A stretch of DNA of 64,000 nucleotides from Brachynemurus nebulosus (GCA_035578155.1 JAPWDM010000012.1:11910501-11974500); one strand, 5' to 3'; shown: positions 1 to 13,537, counted from the stretch's first letter. Notes: generated from the letters alone by a model not told the origin. Translations and numbers: made by a program.

Positions 1-730
1 ATTAATTTATTATTTTGTGTAATACACAATTCCATGAAGTTTAATTTTGAGAAAAAAGAAATTTTTCGCTTTGATAATCAATAAGTTTACTAAAAATGTT
101 CAATATCCTAAAAAGAGCCTAAATAAAATGGTAAAATAATGAAAATGGAAGCAGATTATAGGTTTTCGAAGCAGTTCTTTTTCATTTTTACCAAAATTAA
201 AAATGTAGAAGCCACTTGAAAAGGGACTCTCATCGAATCAGTCGTATTTCTAAAAGGAATTTTGCCATTTTGACTGCAAAAATGAAGAGTTGCTACCCAA
301 ATTATCTTACATCAACCAGTCACTCCAATTCAGATTACCTTAATAAAGTTTAATTTGGGGAAATTTTTTTTGTATCTGATGACGTTGATTATGTTTACTA
401 AAAATTTTCATTGTCTTAAAACTCGTAAATAAAGTGATAGGGTGAGAAAATTAGAAGCTGATTATAGGTTTTCGAAGTAGTTTTTTTCCATTTTTACCAA
501 AATTGAGAATGTAGAAGCCACTAGAAGAGGGACTCCCGTCGAATCAGTCATATTTCTAAAAGGAATTTCGCCATTTTGACTGCAAAATTGAAAAGTTTGC
601 ACCTAAATTATCTTAATTGAACCAGTCACTCCAATTTAGATTACTCTCATATAGTTTAATTTGAGAAAAAAGAAATTTTTTAAATCGATTACGTCATTGG
701 GTTTACTAAAAATTTTTCGTATGTTCAAAA
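1..730. repeat. Tandem repeat, ~306-bp period, about 2.4 copies
   Basis: Landmarks recur 306 bases apart: TATAGGTTTTCGAAG near 157 and 463, and CCAGTCACTCCAATT at 316 and 622. A third partial unit (GTTTACTAAAAATTTTT) runs to about 730. The copies differ by scattered substitutions and the array may continue left of the window. Diverged, inverted relatives occur at 44060-44440 and 53150-54260, marked by CTTTTCATTTTTGCTATNAAAAT. No protein-coding content is evident. Confidence 0.85.
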
Positions 731-1704
731 CTGTATCGAAAAATCAAGTACAAACATATTGGGATCATGATTCTCCCCCTAGACCAGGATGAATGCAAAT
801 TTGATTCTATACTAAAAAATTTTATTTCTCAGACACATTCTATCAGAAAAATTCTACGAAAAAATCAGTAAGTACTGTTACATCAAGTAAATGCTTACAC
901 ACCAATTAGAAGATTTTCCGTTTTATAAAGTTATACGTGTAAGACGAAATAAATAAAGATTAAACAAAGAACACAAAGATATCATTATGTCGAAACATCG
1001 AAATATAGAGTCATCGAAATACTAGAATAATAGCATTGTGTATCGTAGGTATCGAATATTACATAACGCGCTTGTCAGACCCGCTGTGATTTATTTCTAA
1101 ATAATTACATTATTTTTTCGTGAAGATGTCGACAACCTCGAAAATAGAATTATCGTATTGTCTGTCCTCTCTATTTAACATGATGATAGCATCATTTAGA
1201 GTGACAAGAATAGAAATACTACCGACTCAGTTCATAACTGTAATGGAACTAAATTGATTCATAGCTTCCTTCGATATTTACGTTCCCAATTTTTTTCGCT
1301 ATTTTTAGGGCTCCGAAGAAACAATCTCGAAATTTTTATTTCGGTTTTTCCTGTCCCCGCCTGAAATTTTGACAAAAATACAATTATTTTGACCAAGTTG
1401 CCTCAGTGAATTTCGAAAATAAAGGCAACAAAATTTTCAAAAATTCAAAAATAGAGTAGAAAATATGGTCCCTAGTAAATGAGGCATCGAGGTATGTTTC
1501 AGTGCTAAATCGTTAATGGAAGACTTGAAAGTATCCAGAAATAATTCCATATACCTACCCTATCCTGCGAAATATCGTACCAATGACTTTTTAAAATGAA
1601 GTTGAAATTTCTTTAACCAATTTTAATTTTTGAACCTCGTTTACGAAATATTGAAATTATAAGAACTTTACAATTGTGGATCCAAAAAATCTAAAAATAT
1701 ATTA
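731..1704. other. Unassigned intronic sequence
   Basis: AT-rich sequence in which I see no reading frame, terminal repeat or RNA structure that I can support. Confidence 0.5.
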
Positions 1705-2173
1705 TACAGAGTGTAAAGTATATAAATCTCGCTACGAAAACAGTGGGTAGATCTCACCCATGTAATTAATATTTGCCAATAAATTTGAACCAAAACTGTT
1801 TTTTAACAAAAAAAATTTGATACTAAATATGGGTCAAAAAAGGGAGTCTTAAAAATTCATTTTTTGTCCGGCTCTGGCCATGTTATCTTTGTAAGATAAA
1901 TTTTTTGTTTTTAAAAAAACATCTGGGAAACACGTTTACAAAATTTTATGGAATTTTAGTCATTAAAATTATTTTGTACCTTTGATACTAATAAGGTATT
2001 TATGAATAATTTAGTCAGAGCCGTACTTAGAAAAATTTTAAAACATCATGTAGCCAGTTAATTTGCGATTTTCTCAAACTGTTAATTCCGAAAAAATTCC
2101 TGTGTTTTAGTGTCTACAGGATTCAATGAGTCATCCCTCAAAAGAACGAGAGTTATTTATTTTACACCCTGTA
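1705..2173. mobile_element. MITE with TACAGRGTG termini, copy A
   Basis: The left end TACAGAGTGTAAAGTA is mirrored by TTTTACACCCTGTA at the right end. The 469-bp body aligns over its whole length with 16945-17411: both share GTCTCGCTAC/ATCTCGCTAC, the block AATATTTGCCAATAAATTTG, GATACTAAATATGGGTC and a late GTGTCTACAGGAT. It is non-coding. TA at both ends could be part of the TIR or a TA target duplication, which would suit a Tc1/mariner-type origin; the superfamily is not proven. Confidence 0.85.
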
Positions 2174-3344
2174 GATTCTAGTATTAGCTAAGAAATTTGA
2201 AATTTTAAAATGTGAAGCGATTTTGTTCTTCATTTTAATACTCCGTTTACGAAATATTGGATTTCAAGGTGAGATTTTTTGTCTTCCCTTTTGCAATTTT
2301 TCTACGGTTGTTTCAAGAAGGTTGAGTCAAAACTCACGTAATTGACTTTACTTGGTGCCGAAAGCTATTGAGGAACCCTGATTCACGGCGTGTCTAACAT
2401 GCACTGGGCTAATCTTTTCTAGATATTATATTGTTTTGTTTATTACTAGCGAAGGACTGAATCGTGAAAGATGGGAAAACATTTAGGATATATAAATTAT
2501 GCTTAGAAAATATCTTTTTTTCTTTGCTTGATATTAAATTACGTTGTTTCCCGCTGTCTTCACCTTAGTTACCAAGGATGAAAATTTATTTTCCAAATGT
2601 AAAATGAAATAAAACTATTTTTAATTCAGCAAATCAGTTGCTTCTCATTTTTTGACTTACTCAAGCTGATGATATGTGTTGTTAAACACCAATTTTTTTT
2701 ACCACAAATTTTATTGTAGTTGGTTATATTAGCAATAGTAAACTTTTATGCATATTTTAGCCATTACCTTCACCCTCGGCAAATGTACGTACCCTTAACT
2801 AATAATAACGATGAACTTAAAAGAAGAAAAAAATTGGTATTTTTTTTTATGTATCCAAGATATATATTTTTCTTTTGGTAGCAATAACAGCTAATCTTAC
2901 CCCCACAATAGTTTAATACTTTTACAAATGTAATAAGTATCTGATGATAAAAAGATGTTTTTGAAATATGTACATATATTTGATCATATTACCTAAATAT
3001 TAAAGACAATCGACGTTTCCGATATATTATTAGTAGACTTAGGAAAACAGTGATCGCTATATAAAATATTTTGGATTGGAGGGCTATAAATTTTATTAGA
3101 AGGCTGAAGATTTTCCTCTGGATTTGAAGACTAGCCTAAGAAAACTTTTGAGAACAAATCAGTAAAAATTAAAAATTACCTATTTTTAATAATTTAATAT
3201 ATAATTCTAACTTGAAAAATAATTTAAAAAAATTAATGTTGAATAAATAAGTGGTCAGCTGTAATAGAAATTAATTGAGTCGGATTCAAAATATTTATAA
3301 TGTAGACATATCTCTATTTCGCTTGTGATTATTTAAATAATATG
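2174..3344. other. Unassigned intronic sequence
   Basis: AT-rich sequence; no repeat partner in the window, reading frame or structured RNA recognised. Confidence 0.5.
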
Positions 3345-4268
3345 TAGGGGAGACTGGGGTAAAGTGGCCAGTGGAGGTAAAGTGGTCATTGGCCTTTACT
3401 CACCGGAAACCACTCCAATCTTGTTGCGAAGTTGAATACTAGCTTGTAGATAAGCCATTAGTATTCTATTAAGACGTCAATAATCAGTTTCCTAGATTGT
3501 ATTAATTATAACGAATTTTCTGAATTTTCGAGTGCTGATGTAAAGTAAGTTTTAAGTTGTATTCTCATTATTTTTTTTTATTAATTACGAATACAATTTT
3601 TTAATTGGGATAGCTAAAAACCCTGCCTAATTACCTTTAAAATAACATAGTTATCGACGAATCAGAAAATTCTTTCTTCAAATTAGTTGTGGTTTACCAA
3701 AATGGCGTTTAACGGGGTAAAGTCGCCAGGCTTATAATGGGTCAAAATAGCCAGTGTTTCCGATCGCTGCTCAAATTGAATTCTTTGAATATTTTAACAT
3801 ATAATATTAAATTCAGAACTTTTATTTAGTTCTTTATATTTTATAAACAAATAAATTGCCTGAAATCAGTTTTTAGGGTTCCGACAAACAATGTGAAAAA
3901 GAAACCCTTATGATGAGATTTCAATATCCGTCCATCTGTCCGTCCGTTATTGTATAATAATTAATGATACAAGCGTAGTTTGATTTTGTATATAAACATG
4001 TTTATTACTTCAAGATTTCTTTTTGGGTTAAAATGGGTAGGCCTGGCCACTTTACCCAACATAATGGGGTAAAGTGGGCACTTTGCACATGTTGCGAAAA
4101 ACAATAATTACAAAAATAGCTTTCAAGATATTGTTGATATATTGATGGTTATTTGTACTGCACTAAAGCTACTATATGCTAAATACTTATTAATCTGTAT
4201 TTCTTTTCAAATAAATAAACTAAACAACATTTTGTCTTAGAGTGGCCACTTTACCCCAGTCTCCCCTA
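3345..4268. mobile_element. TAGGGGAGA-family element 1 (repeated motif GTAAAGTGGCCA)
   Basis: The ends are inverted: TAGGGGAGACTGGGGTAAAG on the left and CTTTACCCCAGTCTCCCCTA on the right. The subterminal motif GGTAAAGTGGCCA recurs inside in four blocks. Two copies lie at the left end (~3358-3391), further copies near 3713-3755 (GGGGTAAAGTCGCCAG, GGGTCAAAATAGCCAG), an inverted plus direct pair lies near 4040-4085 (GGCCACTTTACCC, GGGGTAAAGTGGGC), and one inverted copy closes the element. It is 924 bp and non-coding. Elements at 22202, 36175 and 50711 share the termini and block layout but not the motif. TA at each end is compatible with a TA target duplication. Confidence 0.9.
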
Positions 4269-5426
4269 CCTATGTCTGATCTTCTTTATAAAAACATTAT
4301 ATCTGCTTAATATAAACATAATGCATATATCAGGTCTCCAGTAGCTCACTGACATGTTTCAACATGGTTTAGTTTTTGCATTAGAAAAATATAAAGATAT
4401 ATATGTATGTATCGATAACAGACAAAACGATTCATAATATTGGGAATTAAAAAGCACAAACAGACACACACAACACTGACTATGTAGTATTAACAGTAAA
4501 ATGTCGTAAAACTGATTTTCAAAAAGATTGATAATATTTTTACATTTTATGACAGCCCTTCAGCTCCATTCGTAGCCCCCCCCCCCCCCAGTACAAAATA
4601 TTTTATATGGCGATTCTGTTAGGGACCATTTTTTCTTATGTGTGGTTATTAGCAACTGGTGGGTGTTTGCGAAACTAACTTATGACAGTTATTGGTGATT
4701 TAATTGCTGGACATTTACGAGACACTTAGAAATACTGCAAGGCCTCTTCGCTAGAGTGAACAGTATTTTAAAAGTATAATGTTGATGTGTGCTGGTCCCA
4801 AAGAACGAAATTTCAGTAACGTAAAATGTCAGAACTTTAAATCACATAATTATACGCATTACTGATGTAAAAAAATTTCGTTAGAACTTTCAGTTGTGGA
4901 AAAATTATTTGTTATACGTTAGTTTCGCGAGTGGCCGCTAGGGAATCTTGTCATTTCTCATATAATTCAATGACATGATTCAGTATTTTTGAAATGTTAT
5001 TTTTGAAATGTTGATAGAAATAATGAATATTTTGTTTCTAAATTAACCAAATCCTATAAACTAGTGTAAATGTCAACGCCGATTGTCTTTTAATCGTGTA
5101 TAGAGATTCGTATTTGTTTTACATTTTGAGATAATAATAAAAACAAATGAAATGAGAATTTCATAAATACGATTGTCTTATATTTTACAATCACACATAT
5201 TAAATATTCATAATGATTATATCAGTTTTCATCTACAAAAATATGCTTGGTTGCTTTTACACCACATTCAACTAGATAAAGAAAATTTTTATATGTATAT
5301 GAGCTTTCGAGCTTACTATTATTAGGTCGAATACAATATCTACTTACACATGTAAATTTTTCATATAATAATTTACATTTTCATTTTTACGAGCTTTGTT
5401 TAAGTTTATTTGTTTATTTGATTTTT
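4269..5426. other. Unassigned intronic sequence with a C14 run
   Basis: Nothing recognisable except a homopolymer of 14 C residues at 4576-4589, which stands out in this AT-rich background and may be a slippage or sequencing-error site. Confidence 0.5.
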
Positions 5427-5515
5427 AGCGAATTTTCGTATGGAAAATTCAGCTATTACAGCCACTTTCATGGTAGGATATGTCACAGAAATTTGTTTTA
5501 ACACAAATTCAAGAA
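5427..5515 (+). mobile_element. HINE/DINE-1-like element, 5' fragment
   Basis: TTAGCGAATTTTCGTATGG followed by AAATTCAGCTATTACAGCCA and CAGAAATTTGTTTT matches the first ~90 bases of the elements at 8333, 10009 and 39598. The microsatellite and 3' end are missing. Confidence 0.7.
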
Positions 5516-5592
5516 TTCAATAGACTTTTTTAACGTTTCAAGCTTTTTTGTTTTCAAATTTGGAATTTATAGTAGAACATAAATGACCTAAC

Positions 5593-6060
5593 TAGTGATG
5601 AGCAAATGCAAGACCAAGACCAAGACTTGGCAGTCTTGGTCTTGGTCTTGTTCTTGTATTAAGAATCTTGGTCTTGGTCTTGCTAGAGCAGTTTGAGTCT
5701 TGGTCTTGGTCTTGGTCTTGCAAAATGCAATCTTGGTATTGATCTTGGTCTTGGTATATTGCTAAAGAATCTTGCACTTCCTTGCATTTTTTTATTAGCG
5801 AATTTTTTCCTTCTAAAATCAGAATTTTCTCTCTTTACGGTATTAATTATACTTTTAAAATATTTCAATAATGTCTTGCTTTTTTCTTGCTATTATCTTG
5901 GTCTTGCTCACTTGAGTCTTGGTATTGGTCTTGCAACCATACTTATAATCTTGGTCTTGGTCTTGCTCTTGGTAGGTATACATAGTCTTGGTCTTGGTCC
6001 TACATTTTTTGCAAGACCAAGACAAGACTGCAAGACCAAGACTAATTTTGCTCATCACTA
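5593..6060 (+). mobile_element. hAT-type MITE filled with GGTCTT repeats, copy 1
   Basis: Terminal inverted repeats TAGTGATGAGCAAA / TTTTGCTCATCACTA are flanked by an 8-bp duplication (GACCTAAC at 5585-5592, AACCTAAC at 6061-6068, 7 of 8 matching). An 8-bp TSD with a TAGNGATG terminus is characteristic of hAT elements. The interior is mostly runs of CTTGGT on the + strand, interrupted by a conserved non-repeat core (GCATTTTTTTATTAGCGAAT ... CTCTCTTTACGGTATTAATT). The LGLGLG/QDQDQD reading frames here are products of the hexamer, not genes. It is 468 bp and non-autonomous. Confidence 0.92.
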
Positions 6061-7702
6061 AACCTAACCGTCAAATATTCTCAAAATTTGAATGAAGTAG
6101 GACTAGTAGTAAATAAGATATCGAGATTTAATGGGATTTCACGGTAGCGTCGTGGCTATCATTACTTTGATTGCGATGAAGTTCGTAGGGGCCTTTTGAA
6201 AATCAAGCTACATAATTTTTAAAAATATCATCAAAAACGACCGAATAGTTCCAAAATGACGCCACTTGATGTGACTTTGGAACAGGCAGATACGTAACCA
6301 GAATTGTTTAGGAATGTAAATGTGGCTTTAAATGTTGATAGGTATTTCAAAAGTGATCACTTCCGCTACTTTAGTAATCTCGGAAACAATATTTATGATA
6401 TGCTTTCATTGGGAAGCGATGCGTAGAGTTGGCTTCTAGGAGACGGAAGGACATCAAATTCTTACCATAAGGGTCCTCTTTTATTACTTAAGAAAAATGA
6501 ATGCGCTATTCTCTATTTAAATTAGAATATTGAAAAAAGAAAGCAAAAAAAAAACTGAATTCAAATATTTACAAAAAGTATTATTCCATTAAATTGAAAT
6601 TTACACAGGTATTTTAATTCCCAAGGCGTTCTTCTATATTCTAGCTCCCCCTAGCTCCTTCTAGCTCTCCCTAGCTGTGAGCTATATGAATGTATATCAT
6701 ATACACACATACAAAAATAAAACAATGTAAAGTTTTGTGAATAATACCAGTCAGTACAATACAATACAATACACAAAACATCTCAGCACATTGCATCATC
6801 AGTCTGCGTCTGATAGTCTGTTTTCTGACACCTCCCGTCAAAACTCTCTCTCACCCCCTTAATTCTTTACCTCACACCCCGCTGTTCAATCCTCAACAAG
6901 TCGCCTTGTGGTGAGCATTTGTTATTTTATTATTATCTCTAATATTTTTTGGTGAAAAAATACGAAATATTGTATTTGTTGGAATAGATAGGAATAGAAA
7001 ATAGGGTGCCATATGAAATTTGAAAAATGTTCTGTTAGAAATCTACGATTCCATTTGGTTACGTTTCAGGCGTCTATTGTTTGATTTCTGATTGCTTCAA
7101 AGCACGCAGCCATTTTTCGTTTTAATGATAGATACATTTTTTCGTATTGTTAGGTTTGGTAGCAAAAAGTAATTGTGTCATTTCTAGAATCAACGCTTGT
7201 TGTCCCTAATTAAATTTTCCAATTTTGTCTACGAGTTTAGGTAAAATAATATGCCATAAACTGAGCAAATACAGCTGTGTTATAAGATTCGAATTAATTT
7301 TTGTTAGTAACAGTGGTCAAATTTGAAAAAGAAGCGAGTCTCCACGACAATAGCTATATTTTTCCCTATCAGAATAGAAAAATTTTTGAAATTTTGCAGT
7401 AAGGTAGGAATCGTAGCATACTAGCAGCACACTTTCAATCTGGAATCGACTTTTTTTCAGAATGGCGTCACAGTGAGTGAAGGTTACTTGAAATACGAAA
7501 TTTTCCTCTGAAAGGAACCGGGAACAAAATTTCTACTTTAAAAAATATTTTTTGCACAAATTTTGACAAACAAGTTTTTAGTATAATACCAAAAATATTT
7601 GGTATAAATTACAAAAAAATCGGTCGAGCAATTTTTGAATAGAAACGTCAGCCAACTGTAAAAAGACTCATTCGGGAAAAACATGTTTAAACATGCTTCG
7701 TA
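6061..7702. other. Unassigned intronic sequence with a short CTAGCTCC repeat
   Basis: Mostly featureless. A short tandem patch of CTAGCTCC-like units lies at about 6641-6677, and a short AATAC run at about 6757-6772. No reading frame or mobile-element ends recognised. Confidence 0.5.
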
Positions 7703-7949
7703 CACAGTAAAAAAATTTGTGTGTAAAAAAAACTAGTGGTTAAAATTTTTGTGTTAAATAAGTAACACAACCCTGCGTTAATGTAACATTTCGTATTTGT
7801 GTTAAATGAAAATATTAACACAAATTTCGATTTGACAGAATAAAAATGTTAACCTGTTTTGAACAACAAAGAAGTAACATAATATTTGTGTAGAGCAAAA
7901 GAATGTTATAAGTACGCAAATTAGATTAGAATATGTATCTATCAAAATA

Positions 7950-8332
7950 TATATAATAAAAAAGATGAGAGTAGTTCTTATTATTAAACAAAACCGAAAA
8001 ATTATAAGTTTTTTCAGTTATTGACGAATATAGTTTTATTAAACGCTTAAAAGTGAAACAATTTTCTTACATTTTAAAGTTATTTTGTTACAGATTCAGT
8101 TACAAAAAATCATGTAAGCCTACTTGCACGTAAAATTGTATTTTATATAATAATACAATCTCAGATAAGCTCACATGATTTTTTTAACTGAATCTCTAAC
8201 AAAATAACCTTAAAATTTAAGAAAATCGTTTAATTTTTAAACGTTTAATAAAACTATATTCGTCAATAACTGAAAAAACTTACAGTATTTCGGTTTTGTT
8301 TAATAAAAAGAACTACTCTTATCTTTTTTATT
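7950..8332. repeat. Long inverted repeat (fold-back), ~165-bp arms
   Basis: The left arm starts AATAAAAAAGATGAGAGTAG and reads through AAACAAAACCGAAAAATTAT, GTTATTGACGAATATAG and AAAAATCATGT. The right arm gives the inverse (ACATGATTTTTTTAACTGAA ... CTACTCTTATCTTTTTTATT). A short spacer lies at about 8115-8172. The arms differ by a few bases. It abuts the HINE-like element at 8333. Class unknown. Confidence 0.85.
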
Positions 8333-8855
<523 letters not shown>

Positions 8856-10008
8856 AAAAAAAAGTCAATTTATTTTCTATAATTTTAGTGTGTTTACAAC
8901 TATGTTGTATGTGTATAATCATATAATGTGTATGTATGTATGTATATAACTGCAATAGTGAGATATACGTATGTGGATATATATACCTACTTATATTGGA
9001 CAAAAGATGTACCAAAAGCTGGTCAGTAAAGCCTTTTGGTACTTTTAAAATACAAAATCAATTATATATACAACTATATATTTCAATTAATAGAGGATCT
9101 ACGGATTACTTATCAATTTTATTGCAGAATCGTTTCCAGGTAGTTCAATTCAAGTGAAATCTTGAAATAAGTAATTAAATTATAAGACTGATTAATAAAC
9201 CTGTTTACTTTTTCCCTAAATCGGTCACATGTGTCATGTTGCTAGTTTTGGATATTCTTGACCTTAAGATTGACCTACGCTAAAAAAAGTTAACGTTTAT
9301 TAGTTGCATAATATGAATACTAACATGAGTACTACTAATTGATGGCAATCAATAAAAAATAATTTAATTTCTTTGAAAGAATTGGTTTAATTTTTGCCGT
9401 AAAAAGTGAACAATCCTCAAATAAAATATTGATCTGGAGCCGAAAAATACTTTCTAGACGTATTTAATGTTAATAATATAAATCCACAAAATTATCCAAA
9501 ATAATCTGAAAAAGCCGAAATAAACCAGTTAGTGCTTATAATGTATCAAATTGAGGATTCTTTTAATAAAATCATCTGCTTTCAAACATGTACACATTTA
9601 TAGAAAATAAATTTCTTATTTATAAGTTCTTTTAAACCGAAGTTCTCAATTTTTATGGACTAATATCCTTTGGAAACTAGTCCATAAAAATAGGGAACTT
9701 CGGTTTAAAAAACATATACGTAATTGTATTATCCTAAGAAACTTAATATAAAGTTTATAAATTTATTATTATTTAAAGAAAAAATATAGATCCAGTTTAG
9801 GTACGTCTACCCCATAGGCTAAGAAACACTACTAGATATTTTGTTTAAATGCATTATTTGTGTCATTGATGATAGGTATATTCATATGGAACCAATTTAA
9901 CGCCTTATATAGTACAAAATGTATATATACGTATATCTATGTGTGTGAATGTATTTGTACCTCTAATATACATATTTTTCAAATAAGTACATAACTCTTG
10001 ACAGTTTT
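8856..10008. other. Unassigned sequence containing one hairpin
   Basis: Probably interior of the disrupted element that spans 7703-10897. Apart from the hairpin at 9630-9710 nothing is recognised. Confidence 0.4.
9630..9710. repeat. Inverted repeat, 33-bp arms with 15-base loop
   Basis: The left arm TTTTAAACCGAAGTTC...ATGGACTA (9630-9662) pairs with TAGTCCATAAAAATAGGGAA...TTTTAAAA (9678-9710) with two or three mismatches around a 15-base loop. A transcript would form a stable hairpin; no miRNA identity is claimed. Confidence 0.8.
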
Positions 10009-10120
10009 AGCGAATGGAATTCAGCTATTACAGCCACTGTCATGACGCGACTTAGCACGGGACTATGGCAGAAATTTGTTTTGAGGTCCCTAGAAACCGA
10101 AAAAAATAGTCACTAAAATT

Positions 10121-10197
<77 letters not shown>

Positions 10198-10510
10198 GCG
10201 CGATAATTCTCGAACGAAATGTCTTACGTTTATGAAATTTGGTGAAAATATTGGAAGTCCAAAACCGTTGGACGATGCCTGCAACATGTCTTTTTTAGTA
10301 ATTTTCGTGAAAAAAATTAACTTTTTGCCAAAATTTCCTCCTATTCAAAAATTTTTGTAAAAATTTTGTACACTATTGGAAAGAAGAGAAAAAATCACAT
10401 AAAAAAGGTCTTCAAACTATTATGCTATGTCAACTAGTTTCCAAGAAAAACTAACTTTTATAAACGGAAATTCGCTATGTTATGCAGGATGCTGCGACAG
10501 GGGTATTATA
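10009..10510 (+). mobile_element. HINE/DINE-1-like helentron derivative, complete-looking
   Basis: The 5' subterminal repeat AGCGAAT leads into GAATTCAGCTATTACAGCCA and GGCAGAAATTTGTTTTGAGG, then (TA)n and (TG)n tracts at about 10125-10194, then the shared 3' body. It ends with the inverted subterminal repeat GGAAATTCGCT (10466-10476) followed by a small stem-loop GCAGGATGCTGC and GACAGG. The same 3' end recurs at about 40375 and, inverted, at 44518. It has no protein-coding content, as expected for HINEs mobilised by helentrons. Confidence 0.82.
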
Positions 10511-10897
10511 TATATTTCCGTAGATATATGTGGACACAAGGAAGAATTGTTACAAAGAACTGACTTACTTTACGTTCTTTGAGTCTCATTATATGATATC
10601 TCATTATATCTATTATGTTCATAATATATGAACAAATTCGTTATAATATTGTTTGGCGACTTTCAAATATCTTAAGCTTCAGTGGAATTAAAATATTTAA
10701 TAAAAAAGTTTTACAACTAACTCTGATAAATCTGAAAAATTAACACAAAATGTATGCCTTCTTGTGTGTCAAATCATTGACACAAATCTTGTGTATAGAT
10801 TTGACACATATGCTTTGTGTTAAAGTAACACAAAAAATTGAGTGGACCGTTCCGGACATGTGGCTTGTGTTAATTTTAACACAAATTTTTCACTGTG

Positions 10898-12183
10898 CTA
10901 AGCCACAGATTTTATTTCATGCTCTCGAGCGCTTGCTAAGTTTAGAGGCTAAATGATACCAACAACTTCGAATATTACTCTGAAAATTTGGAAATATATT
11001 CCTGAGAATAGAATTAATTTTTGGAAGTTCTCGATGTATATATACAATACACCTATTTTTCGCCTTAAGAAATTGGATCCAAAAAGACATATGAAACCGT
11101 TTCCAAAATATTCAGCTTTCCTTAATTAAACGAATTTGTAATGTTACAGTTGATTGAAGGGGCGATTGTAACAGAACTAAGAACCTTAATAGAAGTCCCA
11201 TTTTATTTAATGCTAAAAATTTGCTAGGCACTACCTACGATTAAATGTTATTAGTATTACATTCAGTAAGAAAATTTCAAAACGTTTATACTCCTCTCCC
11301 TAATTGATCCCTCATGTATTCTCACTTACTTCACATTTGTCATCTGTCTCACTCAAACTCGTATCTATTGTCTTTATCACACACACACAACGATGACGTG
11401 ACTACTTAACTTACCATTTGTTTTTTTAAATAAATGCACAGTGAATATGCCACGTTTATGAAAGAACAATATTATTCTTGAAATAAATATTATCGAAAAA
11501 GTGAGAAATTTTTTTTCTTTTCGCATATAAAAGAAAATTTTGTTAAAAATACAAACTTATGTTCAACTATGAAAATATATGTATGACAAGCTTTTCCCGG
11601 TTCCGTCATATCTCGACGTGTTTGTTGGGAAAAAGGTAATACCTACCTCTACCTCCATAAATACATATCTACATAAGTGAATCACAACACAACGTAAAAG
11701 ATAGTCTTGTAAACCATCTCAATGTTTTTAATATTAACAACCATAGAGTTTACTCCTATCTTCCGGATTAACTAGAGCACCTACACAACGAGTTTTCACA
11801 CCAAAAAAAAAAACAATCTTTGGCATCATTTTCACGGAAATAGTTTCATTTTGATACTATGGCCTCTAGTCTGCGGTGTTCCGTACAATCAGTTGGTTTT
11901 GTGAATTTTTTTTGGAACGGGATATGAAAGTGGATGAAATATTTTTCCTAATGAGTAAATTTTATTCCTAAAATAAACCATGTTTTTCGATTTCAAAACG
12001 ATAGTATAACTAGTTATCTTGGGCTGTTTACGTTTACCAGAAACGAACAGTAATATTTACTGAATGAGGTAAATGGTTTAAGGGTTATCTTTTTTTTCAA
12101 TAATAATAAATTATTACCAGTATTATTTATTATAAAAATTGTAGGTATTAGATAATATTTTAAGTCATAAAATTATTTAAATA
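10898..12183. other. Unassigned intronic sequence
   Basis: AT-rich sequence; no reading frame or element ends recognised. Confidence 0.5.
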
Positions 12184-12742
12184 CTAGCCGTATGCCCGAT
12201 GGGATTTCCCATCGGCAGCATCTTTTTATTAGGTACTCACTTTTTGCTCACTTTTAATGTTTTTCAAAAGCCTAAATCAATATCCACGTTTCTAACTTCA
12301 AAAATAACGAACTTACCATATGAACTTTCATATTCTGTTTTAACACCTTAGGGAATAAATTTCCAGAAACAACTGACTTTCATTTATAAATGGAAGCCTA
12401 AACGCCAATTTTCATAACTCCTGTACTTAATTTCATCCTTCTAAACTCAACAGCTGAAGTTGTACTTTGTCTGTCAGTTAAAATTAAAGATTAATTAAAT
12501 AAGATATTATTTATTTTAATAGCCATAGCTTTATATACCACTAACTTCAAAAATGACGAATTTCCATACAAATTTTCATTCCTTATTTAACCCACTTAGG
12601 GGACGAATTTTCAAAAATCCTTTCTTAGTGCTCACCTACGTTACATAGAGAACTCCTGTGCAAAATTTCATTCTTCTAAACCCAACGGTTTAGGCTGTGC
12701 GTTGTCTGTCAGTCAGTCAGTGTTAGAGATTTATTAAGTAGA
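12184..12742 (-). mobile_element. Non-autonomous Helitron, copy 1
   Basis: Read on the - strand, the element starts TCTACTTAATAAATCTCTAA and ends with a palindromic hairpin CCGATGGGAAATCCCATCGG, ten bases, then CTAG. It sits between A and T, the Helitron target preference. Its first ~230 bases match 60112-60350 closely. A second 5'-end-like module (TCTTATTTAATTAATC) lies inside near 12488-12507. It has no Rep/helicase coding; 559 bp. Confidence 0.93.
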
Positions 12743-12865
12743 TATTCAGGTGCAGAGATTGTAATATATTTTTCGTGTACAGATTTATCAGCTATTCCTT
12801 ACTATAATACTTCTTTAATTTCAAAAACTCACTGTATAAAAAAAATTACCAAAATACCCGTTTAA

Positions 12866-13537
12866 GGTACCATCACAATGTGGTCGGCCGAAAAATAGTC
12901 AATTTTCACAATTTTTTTTCGGATGAATAGGATGGGGAAATGTAGATGACTTTTTTTACGATTAATATCATTATTTGACAATACAAAAATATTTTTTTAA
13001 TTATTTTTATTTATTTTTTATAATTGTTATAATTTTTTGAAAAAAGTGTCCTCAAAAAGATGAAAATTTGGTGCCCACGACTGGGCAAAAAAAAGTCAAA
13101 TAGTCTGTAGGTAGGCCGCTGTGTTCCTATGAGAGCTTTTTTTTCTGAAATTTGAAAAAAATAGCGGCGACTTGAATAAGAAGTATAACATTTTTTAGTT
13201 TTCTGTGTGACAAAATAGGAAGATTTTAAAAAAGAGCTCCCATAGGAATATAGCGGCTTACCTACAGATTGATAAACGATTTGATTTTTTTTTTCTTTAG
13301 ATAAAAACTACGGCCGCAATTGTGGGCACTAAATTTCGGCTTTTTTTAAAGACACTTCTTTTCAAAAAATTATAATAGTTATAAAAAATAAATAAAAAAA
13401 AATTTTTGTACTGTTTAACAGTGGCACTAATCGTAAAAAAAATTCATCCCCATTCCCCCATCCTATCCATCCAAAAAAAAAAAATAATTGTGAAAATTGA
13501 CTATTTTGCGGCTGATTACACTGTGATGGATGCTACG
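12866..13537. mobile_element. TTAA-flanked fold-back element, copy 1
   Basis: It is flanked by TTAA (12862-12865 and 13538-13541). The left end GGTACCATCACAATGTGG is mirrored by CACTGTGATGG near the right end, where a few extra bases precede the TTAA. The two halves are long inverted arms: AAAAATAGTCAATTTTCACA on the left versus TGTGAAAATTGACTATTTTG on the right, with paired TAGCGGCTTACCTACAG-like sequence near the centre. A cleaner relative lies at 52487-53106. TTAA targets suit piggyBac or Kolobok. Confidence 0.82.

Noticed and set aside
4576..4589. C14 run (and G12 at 32720) as a G-quadruplex regulatory site
   Set aside because: A single homopolymer run in AT-rich sequence; an error-prone site or chance is as likely.
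5592..6061. Open frames rich in LGLGLG or QDQDQD/KTKTKT (also near 55253-55754 and 62302-62784)
   Set aside because: They are translations of the GGTCTT hexamer inside hAT MITEs with clear TSDs, not proteins.
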